64,000 bases of DNA from Chryseobacterium piscicola. GTDB lineage: Bacteria > Bacteroidota > Bacteroidia > Flavobacteriales > Weeksellaceae. Made by a program: the position numbers and the translations under genes. Where the stretch lies: positions 1-64,000 of the forward strand of contig NZ_FTOJ01000009.1 in assembly GCF_900156685.1 (NCBI RefSeq), written 5' to 3'. How positions within the stretch are numbered: position 1 is the stretch's first letter; each line of letters begins with the position of its first letter. Shown here piece by piece: positions 1 through 7,653 of the stretch. The notes below the pieces were generated by a model. The model saw nothing but the letters and a program-made list of their open reading frames with translations. It was not told where the DNA came from and ran no database searches.

Positions 1-66
1 TCTTGGGTGTTTTCATAATAATTCAAATTTAAGGATTTTGAAAACACTCTCTTAGTTTTGAACTAA

Positions 67-156
67 ATCAGTCCACTTTTTGCTGACGATTTACATCAAC
101 CAGATTTGGTTAAGAAAAAAAGCGTAGAACGCTATGAAAATATTATTGCCTCATAA
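67..156 (+). other. possible C-terminal remnant of a lost gene
   Basis: A short open frame bounded by TAA at 64-66 and TAA at 154-156 reads like protein (it contains DDLHQPDLVKKKSVERYENI) but has no start codon. It could be the decayed tail of a transposase or another gene whose body lies upstream or was lost. I do not recognise the family. The rest of 1-280 is AT-rich and shows no supportable gene. Confidence 0.2.
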
Positions 157-280
157 TGGCACAAATATAAACAAAGTTTAAGACGTCAATGTCGAGTTGC
201 GAAAAATAATTAACAAGACCAACGAAGTGTTAGTTTTTTTGTCGGGCGTTTAATGCTTGTACATTTACAATGACCGCTAA

Positions 281-460
281 CGTCGCGCGGATTGGCGAAG
301 TTTCATTTTTGTTGTAACGAAGTTACAAAAGAAAATGGAATTTTGCCAATCCGCAGATGTGTTGAAGGTCGCAGCGCAGCGGAGAACTTTGACACATCTG
401 CGGATGAAATCCGCGCGACGATGTGCAAAAGGCGGAGCGGAGCGGAGACTTTTGCACATC
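281..460. repeat. compact multi-hairpin block upstream of the tyrosine recombinase
   Basis: Three perfect or near-perfect stems are packed into 180 bp. An outer 13-bp stem pairs CGTCGCGCGGATT (281-293) with AATCCGCGCGACG (408-420). A 12-bp stem pairs CCGCAGATGTGT (351-362) with ACACATCTGCGG (392-403). A second 12-bp stem pairs GATGTGCAAAAG (420-431) with CTTTTGCACATC (449-460). GCGGATTGGC (287-296) can also pair with GCCAATCCGC (345-354), which competes with the outer stem. The last two loops are purine-rich GCGGAGCGGAG-type sequence. The block ends 136 bp before the recombinase start. Confidence 0.75.
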
Positions 461-595
461 TCTCAAATATACGCAAGTTTTCATAATGGACAAAAAAAAT
501 ATTATAAAATTATTTCTCACATTATCAGTGATTTATGTAGTTTATTTAATTGTAATTAATTAAATTTACATTAATAATATTTAAAATACGCAGAT

Positions 596-1687
596 ATGGA
601 TACTGAAAATACGCAGTTGGTTTTTGATCCCGAAATTTTTCATTTTGAAATAGGAACTCATCATGGTAAAAATATTATTTGGGTCAAGTTTCCTTACAAG
701 AAAGAAAGTATTGCACTGCTGAAAAAATATTCAAAACCGAAATGGTCACAGTCGCAAAAAAGTTGGTATGTTGCAGATAGTAAGAATTATAGAAAGTTGT
801 TGGGTTTAGAATTTTCTGTTGTAGGCAAAGAAGCGATCACTAAAATTGCCCCTGAAAATTGGCAGCAGTTTCAAAAGTTTATCAATCAACTCAAATTAAA
901 AGCATACAGTGAAAATACAATTCGTACCTATTCTGTAGAATTTGCTCAATTGCTGTATGTTTTAAAATCGCATCCGGTTGAAAGTATGACAGAAGAGCGA
1001 TTAAAAAGTTATTTTTTGTATTGCATCGAAAAATTAAATATTTCCGAAAATCATCTTCAAAGCAGAATCAACGCAATAAAATTTTATTTTGAACAAGTTC
1101 TGCACCGGCAAAAAATGTTCATCGATATACCGCGTCCCAAAAAACCATTATTGTTGCCGAAAGCTTTAAATACAGCAGAAATTTCGAAAATTATCGCTGC
1201 AACTGAAAATTCGAAACACCAATTAATTCTAAAAATGTGTTACGGTATGGGTTTGCGGGTAAGTGAAATTGTTAATATAAAAATTGAAGATATAGACAGC
1301 AAAGCGATGCGCGTTTTAATTGCTCGTACAAAAGGAAAAAAAGATCGATACGTCAATTTACCTGAATCAATTATTGAAGAACTTCGCCAATATTATAAAT
1401 GCTATCAACCTAAAATATATCTTTTCGAAGGGCAATTTGGCGGAAAATATTCTGTGAGAAGTGCGCAATCTGTTTTTAAAATTGCAATGAACAAAGCGGG
1501 AATTCGAAAAACGGTAGGTATTCACAGTTTACGTCACAGCTATGCCACTCATCTTTTAGAATTGGGTACCGATATTTCGCTCATTCAGAAATTATTGGGT
1601 CACAATGATATTAAAACGACTTTGATCTATACGAACGTTACCGATAAGCACACCAGAAATGTGAAATCGCCTCTGGATAGTTTGTGA
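596..1687 (+). CDS. tyrosine recombinase / site-specific integrase with IntI-like C-terminus
   Basis: This is a 363-residue phage-integrase-family DNA recombinase. An extra N-terminal region of about 85 residues precedes a SAM-like core-binding domain (about 88-175) and a catalytic domain (about 190-350). The catalytic set is visible: R221 (GLRVSE), K246 (TKGKKDRY), H310 and R313 (HSLRHSYATH), H336 (LLGHND) and the nucleophile Y345 (LIYTNV). The tail VKSPLDSL resembles the SPLD-containing end I recall for integron integrases. However, the additional domain that IntI proteins carry between the Lys and HxxR motifs is missing, because that linker is of ordinary XerC/D length. Unlike XerC/D it is not close to 300 residues, owing to the N-terminal addition. 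It stands alone, with a hairpin block just upstream and a dispersed repeat just downstream. Its role (mobile integrase, inversion enzyme or hairpin-site recombinase) is not settled by sequence. Confidence 0.85.
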   Translation: MDTENTQLVFDPEIFHFEIGTHHGKNIIWVKFPYKKESIALLKKYSKPKWSQSQKSWYVADSKNYRKLLGLEFSVVGKEAITKIAPENWQQFQKFINQLKLKAYSENTIRTYSVEFAQLLYVLKSHPVESMTEERLKSYFLYCIEKLNISENHLQSRINAIKFYFEQVLHRQKMFIDIPRPKKPLLLPKALNTAEISKIIAATENSKHQLILKMCYGMGLRVSEIVNIKIEDIDSKAMRVLIARTKGKKDRYVNLPESIIEELRQYYKCYQPKIYLFEGQFGGKYSVRSAQSVFKIAMNKAGIRKTVGIHSLRHSYATHLLELGTDISLIQKLLGHNDIKTTLIYTNVTDKHTRNVKSPLDSL

Positions 1688-1740
1688 AAAATTGCTCTTA
1701 GGCATTGTTTTTAGATGATTTTAACACAAAATAAATTTTG

Positions 1741-1930
1741 ATTGTACGTTAATAATCGTAACGCCAAATTTTAGCGCAAACTTCATTTTTTTTAAACGAC
1801 TACCAGTTTTTAAGGCTCGCAGATGAAAATTGACCGATTCTATTAAAATTTTTTAAAATTATAGGTAAAAACGTAAACTTAGGAAAGAATACAGAGGGTT
1901 ATCAATTATGAGAGATTACAGACAATCAGA
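1741..1930 (+). repeat. dispersed repeat family R1, copy A
   Basis: This roughly 190-bp stretch is clearly related to 15080-15276. Shared words in the same order include CTCGCAGATGAAAATT, ACCGATT, GTAAAnnnnTAAACTTAG, AAGAATACA and GACAATCAGA. It occupies most of the 374-bp gap between the recombinase and the M3 peptidase gene. There is no open frame of note in it. Weaker relatives occur at 27781-27905 (reverse) and about 36860-36915. Confidence 0.7.
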
Positions 1931-2061
1931 AAACATAAAAGTAAGCGACTGAGAGGCTGGATTGATTTTTATTTAAAACCTACGAAATTATTTACAATTC
2001 GTAGGTTTTGTTTAAAAATGACAGTAGTTACCAAGTCTCAGATTTCGTTTGTTACAATTAC

Positions 2062-4140
2062 CTATCCAAACGCTCTCTTCAGCAAACTCTCTACTTTTGG
2101 TTCGCTTCCTCTGAAGTTTTTATACAGTTCCATAGGATCTTTGGTGCCGCCCGAAGAAAGAAGAACCTTGAATTTTGCTGCTGTTTCAGGATTGAAAATT
2201 CCGGTTTCTTTAAAGTATTGAAAAGCATCAGCATCCAAAACTTCGGCCCATTTGTAAGAATAATATCCCGCAGAATATCCACCCTGGAAAATGTGTGAAA
2301 AACTAGGGCTCATGGCTGTATCAGGGTTTACAGGATAGAGCTGGGTTGCTTTTGTGTAATTGTCTTCAAATTCTTTCACACTCAGGTTTTCCAATTCATC
2401 AACTTTTGAATGGTAATACATATCTAGAATCCCGAAGCCAAGCTGTCTCATCGTTTGATAGCCTTCCATGAAATTTTTAGACTGAGCTATTTTTTCTATT
2501 TTTTCGTTTGGTAAAACTTCGCTGGTTGTATAATGTTTGGCAAAAGTTTTCAAGAATTCTGGTTCGTAGCAGAAGTTTTCTAGAAACTGAGAAGGTAATT
2601 CTACAAAATCCCATTTCACAGAAGTTCCGGAAAGGCTAGGGTATTGCGTGTTTGCCATCATTCCGTGTAGCGCATGACCAAACTCGTGAAACAAAGTGGT
2701 TACTTCCTGAAACGTCAATAGGCTCGGCGTATCTTTCGTTGGTTTGCTGAAATTGCACACAATAGAAATATGCGGACGAGAATTTTCACCATCTTTCTTG
2801 TACTGATTTTTGTAACTCGTCATCCATGCACCAGCTCGTTTCCCTTTTCTCGGGAAATAATCTACATAAAGCAAGGCTTTGAACTTGGCTTCTGGCTTTT
2901 GGCTATTGGCTTCCTTCTCCAGACTTTCATCATTCATCTTCCCACCTTCATTCTCCCAAACCTCAAACACCTTCACATCTTCATGGTATTTCGGGATGTC
3001 GTTTCTTTCCACAAAAGTAAGTCCGAAAAGTTGTTTAGATAATCCAAAAACAGCTTCCTGCACTTGTTCTAAAGGGAAATAGGGTTTTAATTCTTCATCA
3101 TTCAGATCGTATTTTGCTTTACGGAGTTTTTCGGCGTAAAAAGCGTGGTCGTAAGCTTGCATTTCTTCTATTCCGTCGGCTTTAGCTAAAGATTTTAGTT
3201 CTACTATTTCTTTTTCGGCGTACGGTTTTGCTTTGGTTAAAAGTTCGTTTAAAAAGCTGATTACTTTGGTTGGAGATTTTGCCATTCTTTCTTCCAAAAC
3301 ATAATCTGCGTAATTTTGATAGCCTAAAAGTTCAGCTTTTTTTTGTTTTAAATTGAGAAGTTCTTTAATTAAATTTTGATTATCAAATTCGCCGCCGTCA
3401 AAAGATTTTTTTCCGTTTGCCAAAGCCAATTCTTTTCTCAATTCACGATTTTCTGCATAGGTCATGAATGGGATATAGCTTGGGTACTGCAAAGTTACCA
3501 CCCAGCCTTCTAGATTTTTGTCTTTGGCTTCTTCAGCATATTGTGCTATAATGGCTTCGGGAATTCCTGCCAAATCTTCTTTTTTGGTGATGTGTTTGTA
3601 ATAAGAATTGGTGGATGCTAAAACATTTTGCCCAAACTGAAGAGATTTTAAAGATAAATCCATGCTGATTTTCTTTAGTTTTTCTTTGTCTTCTTTGTTT
3701 AAAAGTGCACCGCTTCTCACAAAACCTTTATATGTTTCATCCAAAAGCATTTGCTGTTCTTCATTCAGATTGTGTTTTTCTTTTGCGTCGTAAACTTTTT
3801 TTATTTTATTAAATAAAGCTTCGTTTTGAGAAATTTTAGAAGAATATTCTGTTAAAATGGGAGAAACTTCCTGAGCTATTTGCTGCAGTTCGTCGCTGGT
3901 TTCCGCTGAATTTAAATTGAAAAAGATATTGGAAACTCTGTCCAGCTGTTCGCCCGAAAAAGCCAAAGCTTCAATAATGTTTTCAAAAGTAGGTTCACTA
4001 GGATTATGAACGATAGAATTAATTTCTTCTTCAGATTTCTGAATTAATTCTCTAAAAGCAGGAAGAAAATCTTCATTTTTAATCTGATCAAATGGAGCTG
4101 AATGATATGGTGTGTGGAATTTTTCGGATAAAATACGCAT
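2062..4140 (-). CDS. M3 family metallopeptidase (oligopeptidase A / Dcp type)
   Basis: A 692-residue thimet-oligopeptidase-like zinc peptidase that should degrade short peptides in the cytoplasm; no signal peptide is visible. The zinc motif HEFGH is at residues 485-489 within FHEFGHALHGMM, and E514 in DFVELPSQF is the expected third ligand. The C-terminal GGYSAGYYSYKWAEVLDADAF segment region is typical of M3A enzymes that include bacterial Dcp and OpdA; which of the two activities it has cannot be told. Length fits the family (about 680). A hydrophilic insertion of about 20-25 residues at 396-420 (2881-2955) interrupts a normally compact strand region before LLYVDYFPR and is made of intergenic-type repeat DNA. 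It is monocistronic, convergent with the recombinase and divergent from the SRPBCC gene. Confidence 0.93.
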   Translation of the reverse strand: MRILSEKFHTPYHSAPFDQIKNEDFLPAFRELIQKSEEEINSIVHNPSEPTFENIIEALAFSGEQLDRVSNIFFNLNSAETSDELQQIAQEVSPILTEYSSKISQNEALFNKIKKVYDAKEKHNLNEEQQMLLDETYKGFVRSGALLNKEDKEKLKKISMDLSLKSLQFGQNVLASTNSYYKHITKKEDLAGIPEAIIAQYAEEAKDKNLEGWVVTLQYPSYIPFMTYAENRELRKELALANGKKSFDGGEFDNQNLIKELLNLKQKKAELLGYQNYADYVLEERMAKSPTKVISFLNELLTKAKPYAEKEIVELKSLAKADGIEEMQAYDHAFYAEKLRKAKYDLNDEELKPYFPLEQVQEAVFGLSKQLFGLTFVERNDIPKYHEDVKVFEVWENEGGKMNDESLEKEANSQKPEAKFKALLYVDYFPRKGKRAGAWMTSYKNQYKKDGENSRPHISIVCNFSKPTKDTPSLLTFQEVTTLFHEFGHALHGMMANTQYPSLSGTSVKWDFVELPSQFLENFCYEPEFLKTFAKHYTTSEVLPNEKIEKIAQSKNFMEGYQTMRQLGFGILDMYYHSKVDELENLSVKEFEDNYTKATQLYPVNPDTAMSPSFSHIFQGGYSAGYYSYKWAEVLDADAFQYFKETGIFNPETAAKFKVLLSSGGTKDPMELYKNFRGSEPKVESLLKRAFG
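2881..2955 (-). repeat. in-frame short-repeat insertion inside the M3 peptidase gene
   Basis: Read on the minus strand, this segment contains the periodic words GCCAATAGCCAAAAGCCAGA and AAGTCTGGAGAAGGAAGCC. They encode ESLEKEANSQKPEAKF between the family-conserved VFEVWE and ALLYVDYFPR. In the M3 enzymes I recall, the corresponding loop is a few residues long. The word structure is typical of intergenic minisatellite-like DNA in this group of bacteria and unlike the flanking coding sequence. Confidence 0.6.
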
Positions 4141-4270
4141 TGGTTTATTTTTAATTGTAAATTTAATAGAAATTAATTCTCAAAAACGATGCCTTATAAA
4201 AATGTGTGACAAAAATGCTCATTCACAAATTATCTTGTCATAGGAAAAGATAATTTACATTAAAAAGATA

Positions 4271-4278
4271 TATTTTTG
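4271..4278 (+). promoter_or_regulatory. -7 box TATTTTTG for the SRPBCC gene
   Basis: It matches the Bacteroidota TAnnTTTG -7 element and would place the transcript start near 4284, giving a leader of about 17 nt before the ATG at 4301. Confidence 0.5.
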
Positions 4279-4300
4279 AATTGTACTTAAAAATCAAACT

Positions 4301-4834
4301 ATGAAAAAAATCTTAAAAATCTTCGGTGGAATTATTCTCTTTTTTGTTGTATATGCAATCTTTGCAATGGTGGCCTTTGGAGAAAATTATCATTATGAAA
4401 AATCTATCGTAATAAATGCACCAAAAGAAAAAGTATGGCAGAAAATAAGCACAATGAAATCTTTCAACGAATGGAATCCGTGGATGGAACTCGATGAAAA
4501 AATGATGATCAATTACAGTGGTAACCCCGGAGAAGTGGGCGATAAATATTGCTGGGACAGTAAAAATGATGACGCAGGAGCAGGATGCCAAGAAATCAAA
4601 GAAACTATTGCCAACGAAAGACAGCGTACTGAAATGATTTTTAAAAGACCTTTTGCAGGACAAGCGATTTCTGACATCGTTTTGACGGCACAGGGAAATA
4701 CCACAAAAGTAACTTGGAGTATGGATACAAAACAAGAAACGTGGATGAAAATCTTAAGACCGATGATGGATTACCAAATGGGAAAATCTTACGGTAATGG
4801 TTTTGAAAACCTGAAAGCTTTGGTTGAAAAATAG
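4301..4834 (+). CDS. SRPBCC family protein (polyketide cyclase / START-like fold)
   Basis: A 177-residue protein with one N-terminal membrane segment (about residues 4-27, IFGGIILFFVVYAIFAMVAF) followed by a START-like domain. The domain opens with YHYEKSIVINAPKEKVWQKI, which is characteristic of polyketide_cyc2/SRPBCC proteins, and WNPWMELDEKM follows. Such domains bind hydrophobic ligands; no substrate can be assigned here. The membrane anchor suggests that the domain sits at the cytoplasmic membrane. A consensus -7 box lies 23 bp upstream and there are no co-directional close neighbours. About 180 bp of AT-rich sequence without a gene follow. Confidence 0.8.
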   Translation: MKKILKIFGGIILFFVVYAIFAMVAFGENYHYEKSIVINAPKEKVWQKISTMKSFNEWNPWMELDEKMMINYSGNPGEVGDKYCWDSKNDDAGAGCQEIKETIANERQRTEMIFKRPFAGQAISDIVLTAQGNTTKVTWSMDTKQETWMKILRPMMDYQMGKSYGNGFENLKALVEK

Positions 4835-5012
4835 AATGACCGTATGTACATTAAACCCTGTTTTCAAATTTTTGGAAGCAGTTTTTTTTTATTTAAAGGT
4901 AAAGTGGTATAGCTTTTTAAGGTTTTTGAAATTTTTGAATGTGCTTGATGATTTAAAAATTCTAAATCCGTTTTTAAATTAAAATAGTATCTTTATGTAA
5001 AGATTAAGATGT

Positions 5013-5462
5013 ATGCAGAAGGCGGTTTACAATAAAAATGAAATAAGAATTTTTGTAAGAGACATGATTTCAGGGAAGGTAAAAACTTTGGAATTTTATT
5101 TGAATTTTACTTTGGAAGCCAGTCGGGAAATCAAGAAAACTTCAAAATATGATTCTATACGAGAGGAAATGCAGGAAGAAATTTACCATTTAGATAAACA
5201 GATGGCCAACTTAAGAACGATGCAGCAACAGATGAAAAAAGTATTGAATTCTGAGTCTGAACATGCTAAATTAGGTTCTTTGGTCATCACCAATAAAGCC
5301 CGTTTTTATATTTCGGTTTCTTTGGGGGAGTTTTTCTTTGGAGGCGACCGCTTCTACGCAATTTCCCCAGAAAGCCCAATGGCTCAAAAAATAATGGGTA
5401 TGAAAGCCGGAGAAGATTTTACGCTCAATAAAATTCATCAAAAGATAGAAGAGATTCTGTAA
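5013..5462 (+). CDS. GreA/GreB-family elongation-factor-like protein
   Basis: A 149-residue protein with a central coiled-coil region (about residues 28-80, rich in E, K, Q and M) and a C-terminal FKBP-like Gre domain. The Gre domain is recognisable from the LGSLVITN strand and the ending ISPESPMAQKIMGMKAGEDF, which matches the Gre pattern of a Ser-Pro-x-(A/G) followed by a lysine-rich turn. Gre factors rescue backtracked RNA polymerase, using acidic residues at the coiled-coil tip. Here YDSIREEM could supply them, but the hairpin is shorter and less canonical than in GreA, so it may instead be a Gre-domain protein with another RNA-polymerase-linked role. TATCTTTA just upstream is one base off the -7 consensus. 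Confidence 0.7.
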   Translation: MQKAVYNKNEIRIFVRDMISGKVKTLEFYLNFTLEASREIKKTSKYDSIREEMQEEIYHLDKQMANLRTMQQQMKKVLNSESEHAKLGSLVITNKARFYISVSLGEFFFGGDRFYAISPESPMAQKIMGMKAGEDFTLNKIHQKIEEIL

Positions 5463-5574
5463 GAGAATTATGAGTTATAAATGATGAGTTTCAATCTAGG
5501 ATTTATGATAGAGAAATCTAAATTTTCAGTAACAAAAATATAATCCATACACATTTACCCATCTACTTTTTCCT

Positions 5575-5582
5575 TAATTTTG
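5575..5582 (+). promoter_or_regulatory. -7 box TAATTTTG, possible leaderless start of the nitroreductase gene
   Basis: Only five bases separate the final G of the box from the ATG at 5588. With usual Bacteroidota spacing the transcript would begin at or next to the start codon. Confidence 0.5.
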
Positions 5583-5587
5583 TCTTC

Positions 5588-6100
5588 ATGAATAAAGCAG
5601 CAGTTTTAAAAGAAATTATAGAGCAAAGAAGAAGTGTTTTTCCTAAAGATTATACTGAAAAAGAAATCTCTCAGGAAATCATAGACGAAATCCTTCATTC
5701 GGCGACTTTAGCTCCCAATCATAAGAGAACAAAACCGTGGCGTTTTAAAATTTTCAAAGGCGAAGAAAAAGCGAAATTAGCTTTAGAAATGCAGGAGATT
5801 TATAAGTCTACACAAGCTCCCCAAGTTTTTTTAGAGAAAAAATATCAGGATATTGGTTTTAAAATCAATAAAGCTGATGCAGTAGCTTCCATCGTGGTCA
5901 ATTTCAGCGGAATGGTACCGGAGTGGGAAGAAATAGCAGCCGTTTCTATGGCTGTACAAAATATGTATCTCGCTTGTACGGCAAATGGAGTAGGCTGCTA
6001 CTGGAGTTCACCGAAAATTGTTGAAAACCTGAAAGATTCTTTAACGATTGAAGAAAATCAAAAGTGTTTAGGGCTTTTTTATATGGGAATGGTTGAATAA
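5588..6100 (+). CDS. nitroreductase family protein (YdjA-like)
   Basis: A 170-residue FMN-dependent oxidoreductase of the small nitroreductase group. Features are EIIEQRRSVFPKDY at the N-terminus (the RRS phosphate-binding segment for FMN), LAPNHKRTKPWRF, and the C-terminal VGCYWSSPKI and CLGLFYMGM segments. Family members reduce nitro compounds, quinones or flavins using NAD(P)H; the physiological substrate here is unknown. It is monocistronic. A -7 box sits almost on the start codon. A hairpin element (6135-6225) follows the stop codon at 35 bp. Confidence 0.88.
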   Translation: MNKAAVLKEIIEQRRSVFPKDYTEKEISQEIIDEILHSATLAPNHKRTKPWRFKIFKGEEKAKLALEMQEIYKSTQAPQVFLEKKYQDIGFKINKADAVASIVVNFSGMVPEWEEIAAVSMAVQNMYLACTANGVGCYWSSPKIVENLKDSLTIEENQKCLGLFYMGMVE

Positions 6101-6134
6101 TTTTTAATCAAAAATTGGTAGCAAAGTTGCGATA

Positions 6135-6225
6135 TAGCCCTGATTGCAGCGACATCCTTTTTTGTTCGGGCTTGAAAAAAGCCTTGGCGAAAAAGATACA
6201 GCGGAAAAGCAGGTTCCTGGCTCCT
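6135..6225 (+). repeat. variable-loop hairpin element family H1, copy 1
   Basis: The left arm TAGCCCTGATTGCAGCGACA runs into CCTTTTTT and the right arm is AAAAAGATACAGCGGAAAAG followed by CAGG..GGCTCC. The arms pair imperfectly, and the loop (about 26 nt) differs entirely from the loops of the copies at 29677-29823 and 51424-51518. It is intergenic, between the nitroreductase and rpsP genes. Confidence 0.7.
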
Positions 6226-6310
6226 AAAAAATTGTTCTGAGAAGAAGAACTCAAGAACGACGCAATACTAGAAGCTTTCAACAAAAATTTTTAGAATAGA
6301 AAATTTTTAT

Positions 6311-6318
6311 TATCTTTG
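6311..6318 (+). promoter_or_regulatory. -7 box TATCTTTG for rpsP
   Basis: An exact TAnnTTTG match giving a leader of about 43 nt. The leader includes GGGACGAGTTCCC, a small potential hairpin just before the gene. Confidence 0.6.
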
Positions 6319-6366
6319 CACACTTAAATATTTAATCGGGACGAGTTCCCATAAAATTCAAACATT

Positions 6367-6933
6367 ATGTCAGTAAAAATCAGATTACAAAGACACGGAT
6401 CTAAAGGTAAACCTTTTTTTCACATCGTAGTTGCAGATTCAAGATCAAGAAGAGATGGTAGATTCATCGAAAAGATCGGAACTTACAACCCAATTACTAA
6501 CCCTGCTACAATCGATTTGAACGTTGATTCTGCTGTAGAATGGTTAAATAAAGGAGCTCAGCCAACTGATACGGCTAAAGCAATTCTTTCTTACAAAGGA
6601 GCTCTTTACAAAAAACATTTACAAGGTGGTGTTGCTAAAGGTGCTTTTGATGAGGCTGAAGCTGAGAAGAGATTCAATGCTTGGTTGTCTGAAAAAGATG
6701 CTAAAGTACAAGGGAAAGTAGAAGGTTTATCTACAGCTAAGGCTGATGCTAAAAAAGCGGCTCTTGATGCTGAAGTTAAAGTAAACGAAGCTAGAGTAGC
6801 TGCTGCTGCACAAGTTGAGGCTGATGCTAAAGCTGCTGAAGAGGCTGCAAACGCACCTGCTGTAGAAGAAGTTGCAGAAAATACTGAAGAGCCAACTGCA
6901 GAAGCGGAAGGAACTGAGGAAACTCAAGCTTAA
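6367..6933 (+). CDS. rpsP: 30S ribosomal protein S16
   Basis: A 188-residue S16. The N-terminal ~80 residues are canonical ([46 protein letters not shown]). The remaining ~100 residues form an Ala/Glu/Lys-rich tail ([19 protein letters not shown]) that most bacterial S16 proteins (about 80-90 residues) lack but that is usual in Flavobacteriia. S16 stabilises the 5' domain of 16S rRNA during 30S assembly. rimM follows 100 bp downstream behind two hairpins, so the pair forms the expected rpsP-rimM unit; no trmD or rplS is adjacent. Confidence 0.98.
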   Translation: MSVKIRLQRHGSKGKPFFHIVVADSRSRRDGRFIEKIGTYNPITNPATIDLNVDSAVEWLNKGAQPTDTAKAILSYKGALYKKHLQGGVAKGAFDEAEAEKRFNAWLSEKDAKVQGKVEGLSTAKADAKKAALDAEVKVNEARVAAAAQVEADAKAAEEAANAPAVEEVAENTEEPTAEAEGTEETQA

Positions 6934-6946
6934 TCTTTCTAGAAAT

Positions 6947-7019
6947 AAAAGACAAAGGCACGATTTTTTCGTGTCTTTTTTAATTAAAACCTTCAAGGTT
7001 TTTAAAATCTTGAAGGTTT
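6947..7019 (+). terminator. two consecutive hairpins between rpsP and rimM
   Basis: First, an imperfect hairpin around GCACGA-TTTTT-TCGTGT followed by a T run, which is a plausible intrinsic terminator or attenuator. Second, an 11-bp perfect stem AAACCTTCAAG (6987-6997) / CTTGAAGGTTT (7009-7019) that ends 14 bp before the rimM start. Together they could set the rpsP to rimM expression ratio. Confidence 0.55.
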
Positions 7020-7033
7020 CTTATATTTATACA

Positions 7034-7576
7034 ATGAAAAAAGAAGACTGCTATTTATTAGGAAAAATCACACGCAGACACGGTCTTGCCGGAAACGTAA
7101 TCTTAAAGCTTGATACAGATCAGCCAGAAATTTACAAAAAACTGGATTCTATTTTTGTAGAAATCAATGGTTTGTTGGTGCCTTTTTTTATAGAAAAGTC
7201 TTCTTGGAGTAAACTTGATGCATTGAATATTGCTTTCAAAAACTCATCTGAAGCCGTAGTAGATCAATCTTTAGGTAAAAATGTATATCTTCCTTTGGCT
7301 AGTTTGCCACAACTTACCGGAAAACAATTTTATTACCATGAAATCATTGGATATGAAATTTTTGATGAGTTTGGTAGCAGTTGCGGTGTTATAAGATCCG
7401 TAAATGATCAAACAGCTCAAAATTATTTTGTGACCAATTTGGAAGGAAAAGAAGTAGTAATTCCGTTGATTAAAGATTGGATTCTTGAGGTTAACCGTGA
7501 AGAAAGATTCATCAAAATGCAAGTTCCGGAAGGTTTGATTGATGTTTTCTTGGTTCCTTCGAAGAAAGATGAGTAA
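7034..7576 (+). CDS. rimM: ribosome maturation factor RimM
   Basis: 180 residues. The N-terminal RimM domain begins YLLGKITRRHGLAGNVILKL, matching the family GxIxxxHGxxGxV pattern. The C-terminal PRC-barrel domain contains IGYEIFDEFGSSCGVIRSVN and ends with IPLIKDWILEVN. RimM binds S19 and assists maturation of the 30S head and 16S rRNA 3' domain. I chose the ATG at 7034 although the frame stays open upstream to 6872, because that extension overlaps rpsP and the hairpins and is not RimM-like. Confidence 0.95.
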   Translation: MKKEDCYLLGKITRRHGLAGNVILKLDTDQPEIYKKLDSIFVEINGLLVPFFIEKSSWSKLDALNIAFKNSSEAVVDQSLGKNVYLPLASLPQLTGKQFYYHEIIGYEIFDEFGSSCGVIRSVNDQTAQNYFVTNLEGKEVVIPLIKDWILEVNREERFIKMQVPEGLIDVFLVPSKKDE

Positions 7577-7653
7577 TAAATTTTAAAAATTTTTCGAATA
7601 AAATGAAACTCAAAATTCCTCAAACTCCCCAATTCTAAAACTTTCCTACCCAA

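Noticed and set aside
281..460. Integron attC cassette array
   Set aside because: The hairpins lack the RYYYAAC/GTTRRRY core sites in the right places and there are no cassettes between them; only the folded-site idea is kept as a hypothesis.
6317..6366. Riboswitch in the rpsP leader
   Set aside because: The leader is under 50 nt and holds only a tiny GGGAC/GTTCCC hairpin; no known riboswitch core is visible.
6872..7033. Extended N-terminus for RimM from an ATG inside rpsP
   Set aside because: The extra 54 residues overlap rpsP and two hairpins and do not resemble RimM; the ATG at 7034 begins exactly at the family start.
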